From NCBI RefSeq assembly GCF_014323665.1, contig NZ_JABVEB010000006.1, forward strand, positions 42,845 to 106,844: a DNA stretch of 64,000 bases, given 5' to 3'. How positions within the stretch are numbered: position 1 is the stretch's first letter; every line of letters starts with the position of its first letter. The DNA is from Actinomadura sp. HBU206391 (GTDB taxonomy: Bacteria; Actinomycetota; Actinomycetes; Streptosporangiales; Streptosporangiaceae). The notes under the pieces are model-generated. The model searched no databases, was not told where the DNA came from, and saw nothing but the letters and a program-made list of their open reading frames with translations. The position numbers were made by a program, and so were the translations under genes. This document shows, one piece after another, positions 44,315 through 52,779 of the stretch.

Positions 44315-44732
44315 GTTCATGAAGGACGGCCGCTTCCACAAGGAGGCCGGCGACGCCCCGGCGCCCACCCCGCCCAACCCCGGCAGCATCGACCACAACC
44401 AGGCCGCCCCCACCCTCTCCTGAGGGCGCCCGGCTGAGCGGGCCGGCTGCTTGGGCCGGCTGCTTGGGCCGGCTGAGCGCGTCGGCCCGGGGGGTGCCGG
44501 CCTGAGCACGACAGGCGTCCGGGCCCGTCCGACCGATCAAGGAAGGCGGGCCCCGTCGCGGGTATGGACTCATACCGGGGTGGTGAAAGGTCAGGCAACA
44601 CGATGGTCATGTCTGGACAAAGAACCAGACAGTGCCGCCATCCGTGTGCAAAACGGGGCATATTGTTGCAAAGGCACCGATAATCGGCGCCGCGCTCAAG
44701 TAGGCCATGGCGAAGACGCATCGGGGAAGTCC
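44315..44732. other. Gap with one doubtful 34-codon frame
   Basis: This 418-base stretch holds an open frame at 44319-44423 on the plus strand (MKDGRFHKEAGDAPAPTPPN and on), which reads like the tail of a longer protein cut off at the FCD remnant. After it come short GGGCCGGCTGCTT direct repeats (44440-44470). The promoter of the histidine kinase gene probably lies at 44600-44720, where AT content rises. Nothing else was recognised. Confidence 0.4.
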
Positions 44733-46154
44733 ATGCCGGCTCTACGACCACGCTCGACTCGCGTTCGCTACACGCTGACCGCAGCGGCGCTGTCCCTGAT
44801 CGGCTTGACCATCATCGGACTCAGCCTCGGCCTGGCGATCCGGGACAACATCCGGGACAGCATCTTCGCGGACACGCAGCGGTCGGCCCTCCAGTGGATC
44901 GCCGCCGCACGGACCGGCAGTGTGCCGCACACGGTGTCCACTCCATCCCGCGTCAAGCTGCTCGAACTGGTGGACTCCCGCGGCAGGGTCCTCGACGCCA
45001 GCGCGGCCGCGTCGACCATGGCGCCGTTCAGCACCCTTCGGCCCACGGCCACGGACCGGCTCGACAACGTGACCGTCTGCCGGTCGCACGGCGGGTGCGT
45101 CCTCCTCACGGTCGTCCGCTTCGCCCTGCAGAACACACCGGGGAACACTGATCCACATTTCGTCTACGCGGGTGCGATGGCTCCTGCGATCCTCTCAACG
45201 CACCGGCTCGAGTTCTTCATCGCCATCGGCGTCCTTTCACTCACAGCCGTATCGGCCAGTGTGACCTGGGGTGTGGTGAGCCGATCACTGCGCCGTGTGG
45301 AGGCCGTCCGCGTTCAGATCGCCAAACTGTCGGGCGGCGATATGAGCGTCCGGCTGTCCTCGCCCTTCGGCGGGAGTGAGATCTCGGCGCTCGCCGACAC
45401 CGCCAACCAGGCCTTGGATCGGCTGGAAGGCGCACTCCAACAGCAGGAACAGTTCGCCTCCGAGGCCTCCCACGAACTCAGAACGCCGATCACCTCCCTG
45501 CACCTGCAGCTGGAAGAGGCCCTGCTCTATCCCGAGGACGTCGACCCGCACGAGGTCATCCGCACCGCCCTGTCGGCCACCGATCGCCTCAACGCGGTCA
45601 TCAACGATCTGCTGCTGCTCGCCCGGCTCCGCGCCAACCCGGCGCCACCTGAGCCGATCGACGTCGGCGAGCTCGTGACGCAAGAGGCCGCCACCCACGC
45701 CCAACGCGTGTCCGTGGTCGCCCAAGCCGCTCCAGGGGTACGCGTCCACGGCCACCGGATGCAGCTGACCCGGTTGATCGACAATCTTCTGAACAACGCG
45801 CAACGGCACGCCTACAGCCGTGTCGAGATCACCGCCGAACGCGTGGACGACCTCGCCGTGGTGAGCGTCGCCGACGACGGCGACGGCATCCCACCACGGG
45901 ATCGGGAACGCGTCTTCGAACGCTTCACCCGCTTGGCCGACGGACAGCGCCGCGACCCCAAGGGCAGCGGGCTGGGCCTGGCGATCTCCGCCGACATCGC
46001 CCATGCCCACAACGGAACGCTCAAGGCCGAGGACGCACCGCAAGGCGCCCGATTCGTCCTGCGCCTGCCATTGCTCGACCCGGGCCGGACGCGCCTACGC
46101 ATCGGCGCCGCGTCCAGTTTCACTGAACCGCCCGGCTCTCAGGAAGACCGCTGA
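44733..46154 (+). CDS. Sensor histidine kinase (intact paralogue of the broken one at 33.4 kb)
   Basis: A 473-residue membrane sensor. Hydrophobic helices lie near 14-36 and 160-181, enclosing an extracytoplasmic sensor of about 125 residues with two cysteines (CRSHGGC). A HAMP linker (about 182-235) leads to the phospho-acceptor helix FASEASHELRTPI with His247. The ATPase domain has the N box NLLNNAQRHA (about 351-360), DDGDGIPPRD and GSGLGLAIS. All catalytic motifs are intact. GGGGAAG precedes the start. No response regulator gene is adjacent; the receiver-only protein at 40.5 kb is the nearest. It matches the broken kinase along its whole length, so they are duplicates. Confidence 0.92.
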   Translation: MPALRPRSTRVRYTLTAAALSLIGLTIIGLSLGLAIRDNIRDSIFADTQRSALQWIAAARTGSVPHTVSTPSRVKLLELVDSRGRVLDASAAASTMAPFSTLRPTATDRLDNVTVCRSHGGCVLLTVVRFALQNTPGNTDPHFVYAGAMAPAILSTHRLEFFIAIGVLSLTAVSASVTWGVVSRSLRRVEAVRVQIAKLSGGDMSVRLSSPFGGSEISALADTANQALDRLEGALQQQEQFASEASHELRTPITSLHLQLEEALLYPEDVDPHEVIRTALSATDRLNAVINDLLLLARLRANPAPPEPIDVGELVTQEAATHAQRVSVVAQAAPGVRVHGHRMQLTRLIDNLLNNAQRHAYSRVEITAERVDDLAVVSVADDGDGIPPRDRERVFERFTRLADGQRRDPKGSGLGLAISADIAHAHNGTLKAEDAPQGARFVLRLPLLDPGRTRLRIGAASSFTEPPGSQEDR

Positions 46155-46207
46155 CCCGGCGCGTCGGGCGGCGGATCAGGGCCCCGATTCAAGGTTCACA
46201 GCTGCGC

Positions 46208-46390
46208 ATGTACCTCTCCTCCTGGCGCACCGGCGACCACCCGGAACAGCTGCTGACGCTGCAGGACACACCGGGCGCAGCCGAGGTCGCTGTGATCGCC
46301 AACGCCGTCGACGCCCTGCCCAGCCCCCAGCGCCGAGCCGGCTCCGGCCATCCTGTGCGGTCGGAACTCACGAACAAGCGCGGTCACTTT
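46208..46390 (+). pseudogene. Peptidase E (S51) family N-terminal fragment
   Basis: The frame reads MYLSSWRTGDHPEQLL, then AEVAVIANAVDALPSPQRRAGS, the typical start of the peptidase E/class I glutamine amidotransferase-like family (LYLSSxRLGDxPxxLL ... AVIANAxD). After about 55 codons the similarity ends and the frame enters the end of the convergent regulator gene. The catalytic Ser and His are missing. Confidence 0.65.
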
Positions 46391-47091
46391 TCGCCGGCAA
46401 AACCAGGGGCGGCGAGTTCGACGCAGCAGGCCCCCGGGCGGGGGACGAGTGACGCCTGGACGGTCCTGGCCCCGAGGCCGTCGAGGAATCCGGTGAGGAA
46501 CGCGTGGTTGATCGCGCAGATCAGGTCGGTGGCCTTGGCGGCGTAGGGCTGGAAGGGGCAGTTCTCGAGCCGCAGCGAGGTCGGCGTCGGGCGGACGGGC
46601 TCGAAGCCGTGCCGTTCCAGGACCTGGTCGGCGATGGTGAGCGCGCGTTCGGCGCCGAGCCTGCCGCGCGTCCGGGCGCGTTCGGCGTGGCCGAGCCGCC
46701 GGCCGTGCTCAACGGCGGCCTCGAGCGCGGCGGCGCGGGCGTCCGTTCGAGGGGTCTGCCTCAGCACCGCATCCAGGAGGATGTCGGCCAGGAGCCCGTG
46801 CTCGCGTTGGGGGATGCTCACCTGGACGTCGACGTCGGCGGGTTCGTACACCTTGGGGCTACGACCGGCCTTCCGCACTCCCGTGAGGTTGGCGTAGCGG
46901 GCGTTGAGCAGGCCGGCGGCGACCAGCTTGTCCAGGTGGAAGGCCGCCAGCTTCCGGGAGATGCCGACGCTGGCCGCGGCCTCGTCGCGGGTGACCGGAT
47001 GGCCCGCCCGGCGGATGAAGGCGTACATGCGGCGCCGCAACTCGTCGCTGAGCACGGCGACGGCCGCGATCGTCGAGGCGTCAGAGGTCAC
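46384..47091 (-). CDS. ArsR-like regulator with C-terminal Cys cluster
   Basis: A protein of about 235 residues. The N-terminal helix-turn-helix reads VLSDELRRRMYAFIRRAGHPVTRDEAAASVGISRKLAAFHLDKLVAAGLL. The C-terminal domain has four cysteines, NCPF, LIC and GACC, spaced as in SufR-like actinobacterial regulators that bind an iron-sulfur cluster or metal. GTG 47091 is the chosen start; an ATG at 47148 would add 19 residues that look like promoter DNA. It is divergent from folE and the ferredoxin-reductase gene, which it may control. A redox or iron signal is likely, by inference. Confidence 0.8.
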   Translation of the reverse strand: MTSDASTIAAVAVLSDELRRRMYAFIRRAGHPVTRDEAAASVGISRKLAAFHLDKLVAAGLLNARYANLTGVRKAGRSPKVYEPADVDVQVSIPQREHGLLADILLDAVLRQTPRTDARAAALEAAVEHGRRLGHAERARTRGRLGAERALTIADQVLERHGFEPVRPTPTSLRLENCPFQPYAAKATDLICAINHAFLTGFLDGLGARTVQASLVPRPGACCVELAAPGFAGEK

Positions 47092-47331
47092 GCGCTCACA
47101 ATAACGCCCATCAGTGCTGGATAAAACAGCAAAGTATGCCGATGTCACCGGCTCGTTGACGGATCTACAAAATAAGACTAGTACTTGTTAGCGAAATAGG
47201 TGGCGGGTCGGCGCGGTGTCCACCGCATGCCGGCCCGTACACGGCACCGCTCTCGTCGGGTTCGGCAGACGTGGTTCGGGCAGGCGTGGTTCGACAGGTG
47301 TCCATCGCTCGGTCAGGGAAAGGAAGATGCT

Positions 47332-47928
47332 GTGCTCTCAAGCTCGGCGTTGCGGGTCGTCGGCGAGGTAAACGGTGTTGATCTGGTCGCGGCCGAACGA
47401 GCTGCCGCCGATCTCCTGCGCGCACTGGGAATCGGCCTGGAGTCCGAGAGCCTGCGCGGCACTCCCGGCCGGATGGCCCGGGCCTACGCCGAGCTGTTCA
47501 ACCCTCGCCCGTTCGACCTGACGACCTTCCCCAATGACGAGGGATACGACGAACTGGTCCTGGCCCGGGGCATCCCGCTGCGATCGGTGTGCGAGCACCA
47601 CCTGCTCCCGTTCGTCGGCACGGTCCACATCGGTTACCTGCCCGCCGAACGCATTCTCGGGCTGTCCAAGCTGGCCCGCCTCGCCGAGCATTTCGCCTAC
47701 CGTCCGCAAGTGCAGGAGCGGCTCACCAAGCAGATTGCGGACTGGCTCGCCGAACACCTCCAGCCGAGAGGAGTCGGCGTGGTCATCGAGGCGGAACACA
47801 CCTGTATGACCCTGCGCGGTGTTCAGGCCGTGGGCTCCTCGACCGTCACCTCCACCATGCTCGGCGTCCTGCGCGAAGAGGCCCGCTCCCGCAGCGAGTT
47901 CTTCGCGCTGGCAGGCGTGAACGCCTGA
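47332..47928 (+). CDS. folE: GTP cyclohydrolase I
   Basis: A 198-residue FolE. It has GLESESLRGTPGRMARAYAELF, the zinc and GTP site RSVCEHHLLPFVGTVHIGYLP (Cys87, His90), LGLSKLARLAEHFAYRPQVQERLTKQIADWL and VVIEAEHTCMTLRGVQ with the third zinc ligand. It opens GTP to 7,8-dihydroneopterin triphosphate, the first step to folate or other pterins. The start is GTG 47332 behind AAAGGAAG. No other folate genes are adjacent; a ferredoxin reductase follows after 47 bases on the same strand, so this may be a second, regulated copy serving another pterin use. Confidence 0.93.
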   Translation: MLSSSALRVVGEVNGVDLVAAERAAADLLRALGIGLESESLRGTPGRMARAYAELFNPRPFDLTTFPNDEGYDELVLARGIPLRSVCEHHLLPFVGTVHIGYLPAERILGLSKLARLAEHFAYRPQVQERLTKQIADWLAEHLQPRGVGVVIEAEHTCMTLRGVQAVGSSTVTSTMLGVLREEARSRSEFFALAGVNA

Positions 47929-47975
47929 CGACCCCAAGGAACAACGCAGGAACGACGCAAGGAAGAGGAGAAGCT

Positions 47976-49208
47976 GTGGCACCCACCCCGACATTCGTGA
48001 TCGTCGGTGCCGGCCTGGCCGGCGCCAAGGCCGCCGAGGCCCTACGCGATCAGGGCTTCGACGGCCGGATCGTCCTGCTCGGTGACGAGCCGCACCGCCC
48101 GTACGAGCGTCCTCCGCTCTCCAAGGACTACCTCGCGGGCAAAAGCGAACGTGAGCAGGTCTTCGTCCACCCGGAGGGGTGGTACGGCGAGAATGACGTC
48201 GACCTGCGGTCAGGACAGGCCGTCGCGGCGATCGACCGCGACGTCCACCAGGTCGTGCTCGCCGACGGCAGCCGCCTCGGCTACGACAGACTTCTGCTGG
48301 CGACCGGATCCAGCCCCCGCAGACTGTCGGTCCCGGGCGCCGACGCCGACGGGGTGCACTACCTACGGCGCATCGAGGACAGCGACCAGATCAAGGACAC
48401 CCTCGCCACGTCCTCCCGGATCGCCGTGATCGGCGGCGGATGGATCGGTCTGGAGGTCGCCGCCGCCGCCCGCGAGGCCGGCCTCCAGGTCACGCTGATC
48501 GAGACCGCCGAACTGCCCCTGCTGGGTGTACTCGGCCGGCAGGCCGCCCAGGTCTTCGCCGACCTGCACCTCGCCCACGACGTCGACCTGCGCCTGCAGA
48601 CCCAGATCGCGGCCATCGACGCCCGGCAGGGGAAGGTCACCGGTGTACGGCTCGCCGACGGCGCCGTCATCGACGCCGACGCCGTGATCGCCGGAATCGG
48701 GATCAGCCCCAACACCGGGCTGGCCGCGGACGCGGGGTTGAAGGTCGACAACGGCATCGTCGTCGACGCGGCGCTGCGTACGAGCGATCCCGACATCTGC
48801 GCCGCCGGTGACGTCGCCAACGCCGCTCACCCGATCCTGGGCAGGAACATCCGCGTCGAACACTGGGCCAACGCGCTCAACCAGCCCGCCGTCGCCGCCA
48901 CGACCATGCTCGGCGGCGAGGCCGTCTACGACCTGTTGCCGTACTTCTACACCGACCAGTACGACCTCGGCATGGAGTACACCGGCCACGTCGAACCGGG
49001 CGGCTATGACCGGGTCGTCTTCCGCGGCGACGTGGCCGGCCGTGAGTTCATCGCCTTCTGGTGCTCCGGCGGGCGTGTGCTGGCCGGCATGAACGTCAAT
49101 GTCTGGGATGTCACCGACCAGATCAAGGCGCTGATCCACTCGAACGCCACGATCGATGAGCGGCAACTCGCCGATCCGGGCCATCCTCTCGACCGGCTCA
49201 TCGGCTGA
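47976..49208 (+). CDS. FAD-dependent ferredoxin reductase (rubredoxin/putidaredoxin reductase type)
   Basis: A 410-residue flavoprotein with two dinucleotide folds: FAD motif FVIVGAGLAGAKAAEAL (G11, G13, G16) and NAD(P) motif IAVIGGGWIGLEVAAAAREAG near 150. Others are RPYERPPLSKDYLAG, LLLATGSSPR and the second FAD motif DICAAGDVAN. The C-terminal reductase domain has VEHWANALNQ and a GGRVLAGMNVNVWDV end. It passes electrons from NAD(P)H to a ferredoxin, often for a P450 or Rieske oxygenase; none is nearby. GTG 47976 follows GGAAGAGGAG. It is probably co-transcribed with folE. Confidence 0.93.
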   Translation: MAPTPTFVIVGAGLAGAKAAEALRDQGFDGRIVLLGDEPHRPYERPPLSKDYLAGKSEREQVFVHPEGWYGENDVDLRSGQAVAAIDRDVHQVVLADGSRLGYDRLLLATGSSPRRLSVPGADADGVHYLRRIEDSDQIKDTLATSSRIAVIGGGWIGLEVAAAAREAGLQVTLIETAELPLLGVLGRQAAQVFADLHLAHDVDLRLQTQIAAIDARQGKVTGVRLADGAVIDADAVIAGIGISPNTGLAADAGLKVDNGIVVDAALRTSDPDICAAGDVANAAHPILGRNIRVEHWANALNQPAVAATTMLGGEAVYDLLPYFYTDQYDLGMEYTGHVEPGGYDRVVFRGDVAGREFIAFWCSGGRVLAGMNVNVWDVTDQIKALIHSNATIDERQLADPGHPLDRLIG

Positions 49209-49286
49209 CCACCGCAGCACCGCCCGGCCCGGAGGCCGGAACGGTGCGGTGGTCACGACCCTCCGTCACCGCGACGGAACATCTGC

Positions 49287-49325
49287 GAGGTCACGGCTGT
49301 GGGCGCCGCCCACAGCCGTGACCTC
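49287..49325. terminator. Perfect 18-bp hairpin terminator
   Basis: GAGGTCACGGCTGTGGGC (49287-49304) and its exact complement (49308-49325) flank a GCC loop. It lies 79 bases after the ferredoxin-reductase stop codon and should end the folE operon. Confidence 0.88.
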
Positions 49326-49453
49326 GCCGTTCGTGTCGCGGCCGCCGTCATGGGGAATCCGTCGGCAAGAGGGCCCGCGGGGGCCTCGGCGGTAATAGGC
49401 GCGCGGCATGCCGGTGGGCGCTGCCACAATGTCCGGCGGAGGTAAGCAACTAA

Positions 49454-50650
49454 ATGACTGTCGAGCCTTACCGGCGGGTGCTGGCGATCCCCGGCGTACG
49501 AGCCCTCCTGCTCGTCGGGCTGGTCGCCCGGATCCCGGTGACGGCCACCGGATTGACCCTGACCCTGCATGTGCTCAACAACCTGAAGCTGGGCTTCTTC
49601 CAGGCGGGGCTGGTCGGCGCGGCGGCCACCGTCGGCACCGCCGTCGGCGCGCCGGTGGCCGGGCGCTTCATGGACCGGCACGGACTCAGGCCCATCGTCG
49701 CCGTCACCACGGTCGCGCAGTTCGCGTTCTGGGTGTCGGCTCCTTTCCTGCCCTATGCGCTCCTGCTGGCCGGTGCCGTTCTTGGCGGGGTGCTGTCGCT
49801 CCCGGTCTTCGGCCTGATCCGCCAATGCATGGCGGCGGCCGTCCCGCCCGAGCAGCGCCGTACCGGCTACGCGCTCGACTCGATGATCGTTGAAGTGGCG
49901 TACATGATCGGCCCGGCTCTCGCGGTGGCCTTCGCCACCACGTTCGGCAGCGGCTGGTCCATGTCGGCGGTCGGGGTGGGCATGGTCGGCTCCGGCGTCG
50001 CGATGCTCGTACTGAACCCGCCGACTCGCGCCAAGGGCGACGAGGCCCTGGGCGCTGTCGTACCGCGCCGGCAATGGCTCACCCCGGCCCTGCTCTCCCT
50101 GCTCGGGCTCACCTTCGCGGCGACGTTCGTACTGATCGCGACCGAGCTGAGCCTGGTCGCGGTACTCACGGCCGACGACGCCGCACGGTGGACCGGGCTC
50201 GCGATCGGACTGTGGTGCTTCTGGTCGATCGTGGGCGGCTTCGTGTACGGCGCCCTGCCCCGAGGCTTCTCCCCGCTGGTCATGATCGGCGCCATGGCGG
50301 CACTGACCGTGCCCGTCGGCCTGATCGGCAGTTGGCAGTTGCTCTGTGTCGCCATGATCCCCGCGGGAATCCTCTGCGCCCCAGCCCTCTCCACGACCAT
50401 CGACACACTCAGCCAGTGGGTGCCGGCCGTCGCGCGAGGTGAGGCCATGGGCCTGCACGGCACCGCTCTCACCCTTGGCCTGGCGGTCTCGGGTCCGATC
50501 ACCGGCCACATCATCGACACCTACGGCACTCGCTGGTCCTTCGCCTTCGCCGGCCTCGCCGGCCTGTTCTTCGTAACCGTGGCCATCCCGTTCTGGCGAC
50601 GCATCCCCCCGCCCGCCGGGGCGACGGTCCCCGAACCGGCCGCGGCCTGA
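49454..50650 (+). CDS. MFS transporter
   Basis: A 398-residue major facilitator protein with about 12 hydrophobic segments. The motif A-like loop between helices 2 and 3 reads GRFMDRHGLRPIV. The N- and C-terminal halves are joined by a hydrophilic loop (NPPTRAKGDEALGAVVPRRQW, near 190-212). The architecture resembles sugar-efflux and multidrug-efflux members, but no substrate can be fixed. It stands alone between the folE operon terminator and the convergent ArsR-like regulator gene. Confidence 0.9.
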   Translation: MTVEPYRRVLAIPGVRALLLVGLVARIPVTATGLTLTLHVLNNLKLGFFQAGLVGAAATVGTAVGAPVAGRFMDRHGLRPIVAVTTVAQFAFWVSAPFLPYALLLAGAVLGGVLSLPVFGLIRQCMAAAVPPEQRRTGYALDSMIVEVAYMIGPALAVAFATTFGSGWSMSAVGVGMVGSGVAMLVLNPPTRAKGDEALGAVVPRRQWLTPALLSLLGLTFAATFVLIATELSLVAVLTADDAARWTGLAIGLWCFWSIVGGFVYGALPRGFSPLVMIGAMAALTVPVGLIGSWQLLCVAMIPAGILCAPALSTTIDTLSQWVPAVARGEAMGLHGTALTLGLAVSGPITGHIIDTYGTRWSFAFAGLAGLFFVTVAIPFWRRIPPPAGATVPEPAAA

Positions 50651-50699
50651 TCTCTGCCGCGACGGCCGGCCTGCGAGGCGTGCAGACGACACGCGGGGC

Positions 50700-51269
50700 T
50701 CAGCGGCGGGGTTCGGCCTGCTCGCCGGAGGTGCGCGGGGGCGGTTCCTCGGTGGGGAACAGAATCGGGCTGAGCAGGTGCCGCGTGCGGTCGGGCGCGG
50801 GTCCGTTTCCCCTCCGGGCCAGGATCACGCCGCGCATCGCTTTGATCATCTCGGCGCGCTCGTCCTGGCTGAGCCAGAGCGTGTGCTGGCGGTAGCCCAC
50901 GGAGTCGGCGGCCGGATCGGCGTGGTCCCGGTCGAGGTAGGCGTTGAATTCGGCGAGCAGGGTGGCCATGGCCACGGCGAACACGCGGCGGTGGTCCTCC
51001 GGCGACACCGACGCGGCCGTGTCGGCGTCGATCACCGCCCGCGCCCGGTGCAGGCGGTACCGGCGCTCGACGGCGCCGCGCACCCGCTGCTCGCCGTCCA
51101 CCTCGAGGAGGCCGCCGTCGGCGAGCAGACCGACGTGCCGGTACACGGTCGCCTTCGAGACGTCGGGCAGGAGGGCGCACAACTGCGAGGTCGTGAGCGG
51201 CCGCTCGCCCGACATGGCGTGCACGATGCGCAGCCGTACCGGATGCAGGAGCAGGTCGACCGTGTCCAT
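50700..51269 (-). CDS. ArsR-like (HTH_20) transcriptional regulator
   Basis: A 189-residue regulator starting at ATG 51269. The N-terminal winged helix reads DLLLHPVRLRIVHAMSGERPLTTSQLCALLPDVSKATVYRHVGLLADGGLLEVDGEQRVRGAVERRYRL. The rest is helical (DHRRVFAVAMATLLAEFNAYLDRD) with a low-complexity end. It is divergent from an alpha/beta hydrolase with a 66-base gap containing the palindrome TTCTCAAAGTTGAGAA, so it very likely controls that gene and itself. The open frame continues far upstream under the hydrolase gene, but that part is shadow. Confidence 0.88.
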   Translation of the reverse strand: MDTVDLLLHPVRLRIVHAMSGERPLTTSQLCALLPDVSKATVYRHVGLLADGGLLEVDGEQRVRGAVERRYRLHRARAVIDADTAASVSPEDHRRVFAVAMATLLAEFNAYLDRDHADPAADSVGYRQHTLWLSQDERAEMIKAMRGVILARRGNGPAPDRTRHLLSPILFPTEEPPPRTSGEQAEPRR

Positions 51270-51297
51270 GGGATGAACGATCTCATATCTGCTATCT

Positions 51298-51313
51298 TTC
51301 TCAAAGTTGAGAA
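51298..51313. promoter_or_regulatory. Palindromic operator between regulator and hydrolase genes
   Basis: TTCTCAAAGTTGAGAA has perfect 7-bp arms around a 2-base centre. It lies in an AT-rich patch (51270-51320) midway between the two divergent starts, 22 bases before the hydrolase ATG. It is the likely binding site of the divergent ArsR-like regulator. Confidence 0.75.
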
Positions 51314-51335
51314 TAGCTAGCCCGAGGAGCCGACA

Positions 51336-52262
51336 ATGCCAGACCGATCGCCCACATCCCGGCGCGAGCCGGCCATCGCGCAAGCGTCGCCGCTGGGGCG
51401 CCGGTACGACGTCGGAGGGCGGGGGCTGATGCTGCATCGCTCCGGCACCGGCGGCCCGGCGGTGGTGTTCCTCCCCGGAAACGGCATGGTCGGGCTGGAC
51501 TATGTGAACATCCACGCCCGGGCGGCCCGGCTGACGACCAGCGTGCTCTACGACCGCGCGGGCACCGGTTGGAGCGACCCGGCCGAACTGCCCCGCACCG
51601 CCGCCGACGTCACCGCGGAGCTGCTCGATCTGCTGCGCACCGCCGGTGTGCCCGCCCCCTACCTGCTGGTCGGCCACTCGCTGGGCGGGGCCTACGCGCG
51701 CCACTTCGCGCGGCTCTTCCCCGGCGACGTGGCCGGGCTGCTCCTGCTGGATCCCTTTCACGAGGACATGGCCGCCCGGGCACCCCGGCAGGTTCTGGAC
51801 AAGTTGGAGCGGATGAAGGACCCGGAGCTGCCGGAGCCGACCGAGGAACAGATCGAGCGCTCCCGCGGCCTGATCGCACCGCATTTCGCGAAGTGGCCCG
51901 AGCCCGTACGCCGGCCGCTCATCGAGTACCACCTCACCTCGTGGCGGACCGGTTGGCATGAAGGCAAGAACCTGTACGACGAGGTGTCCGACGAACTCCG
52001 GAACGCACCAGGCACTCCGGACGTGCCGATGATCGTGTTGACGGCTCTGGGACACGACGCCACCCAGGCCGGTCTTTGGTCCGAAGAACTCCTGCGTGAG
52101 ATCAACGACGGCAAACGACTCCTGCACGCGGAGCTGGCCGCATCGGTTCCACGCGGTGAGCAGCGGATCCTCCACGACGCCGGGCACGGCTGGCTACATG
52201 AGGAACGGCCGGACGCCGTCCTCCAAGCGATCTCGGACCTGCTCGACCAGGCGGGCAGGTGA
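51336..52262 (+). CDS. Alpha/beta hydrolase
   Basis: A 308-residue alpha/beta-hydrolase. It shows VVFLPGNGMVGLDYV with the oxyanion region, SVLYDRAGTGWSDP, the nucleophile elbow GHSLGG (Ser115), LLLLDPFHED and the catalytic His in HDAGHGWLHEERPDAV. It should hydrolyse an ester, epoxide or similar small substrate. It is under likely control of the divergent ArsR-like protein. The region near 175-205 forms a helical cap. Confidence 0.92.
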   Translation: MPDRSPTSRREPAIAQASPLGRRYDVGGRGLMLHRSGTGGPAVVFLPGNGMVGLDYVNIHARAARLTTSVLYDRAGTGWSDPAELPRTAADVTAELLDLLRTAGVPAPYLLVGHSLGGAYARHFARLFPGDVAGLLLLDPFHEDMAARAPRQVLDKLERMKDPELPEPTEEQIERSRGLIAPHFAKWPEPVRRPLIEYHLTSWRTGWHEGKNLYDEVSDELRNAPGTPDVPMIVLTALGHDATQAGLWSEELLREINDGKRLLHAELAASVPRGEQRILHDAGHGWLHEERPDAVLQAISDLLDQAGR

Positions 52263-52439
52263 CGCGGGTCGCCCGCCTCTGAGCCTCGGTCACCCGTTCG
52301 TCAGCCGACGCGGGCCGCAGCGCTCCTGGTCCGCGTCATGGCGGCCGACCTGCGACGAGAGGCGAGTTTGTGACCGCTCCTCCAGGGCATGTGCGTGGCG
52401 ACCTTTACGTCAGTTCTACCGGAAGCAGAGGTACACCAG

Positions 52440-52697
52440 ATGATCGGTTTTATCGTCGCGGGCCTCATCATCGGTGCCCTTGCTCGTCTGATCAAGCCCG
52501 GAAAGCAGCGCATCGGGCTGCTCTGGACACTCCTGCTGGGCGTCGTGGGCTCGGTCATCGGCGGGACGGTCGCCAATCTCCTGGGCACCGGCGACATCTT
52601 CGAACTGAACGTTCTCGGCTTCGTCGTCGCGGTCATCGCGTCCCTGGTCCTCCTCGGTGTCGTCGAAGGGTTGGCCGGCGCGCGACGCAAGGGCTGA
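52440..52697 (+). CDS. GlsB/YeaQ/YmgE-family small membrane protein
   Basis: An 85-residue protein with three hydrophobic segments: MIGFIVAGLIIGALARLI, IGLLWTLLLGVVGSVIGGTVANLLG and NVLGFVVAVIASLVLLGVVEGL. The GxxxGxxAR start and GxxGxxxGG motif are typical of the transglycosylase-associated (GlsB/YeaQ/YmgE) family, stress-induced membrane proteins of unclear mechanism. An upstream in-frame start (52389) exists, but ATG 52440 gives the family's usual N-terminus. It stands alone. Confidence 0.9.
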   Translation: MIGFIVAGLIIGALARLIKPGKQRIGLLWTLLLGVVGSVIGGTVANLLGTGDIFELNVLGFVVAVIASLVLLGVVEGLAGARRKG

Positions 52698-52779
52698 GCG
52701 GCACCACCGACCGCCGGCTGCCGCGCGGTGTGTGGCGGCGCCGGGGACATGCGGCACGGCTCACCAGGCCTCCGGCCCG

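Noticed and set aside
50700..52187. A 495-residue minus-strand protein
   Set aside because: Beyond the 189-residue regulator the frame is antisense to the alpha/beta hydrolase and shows no family signal.
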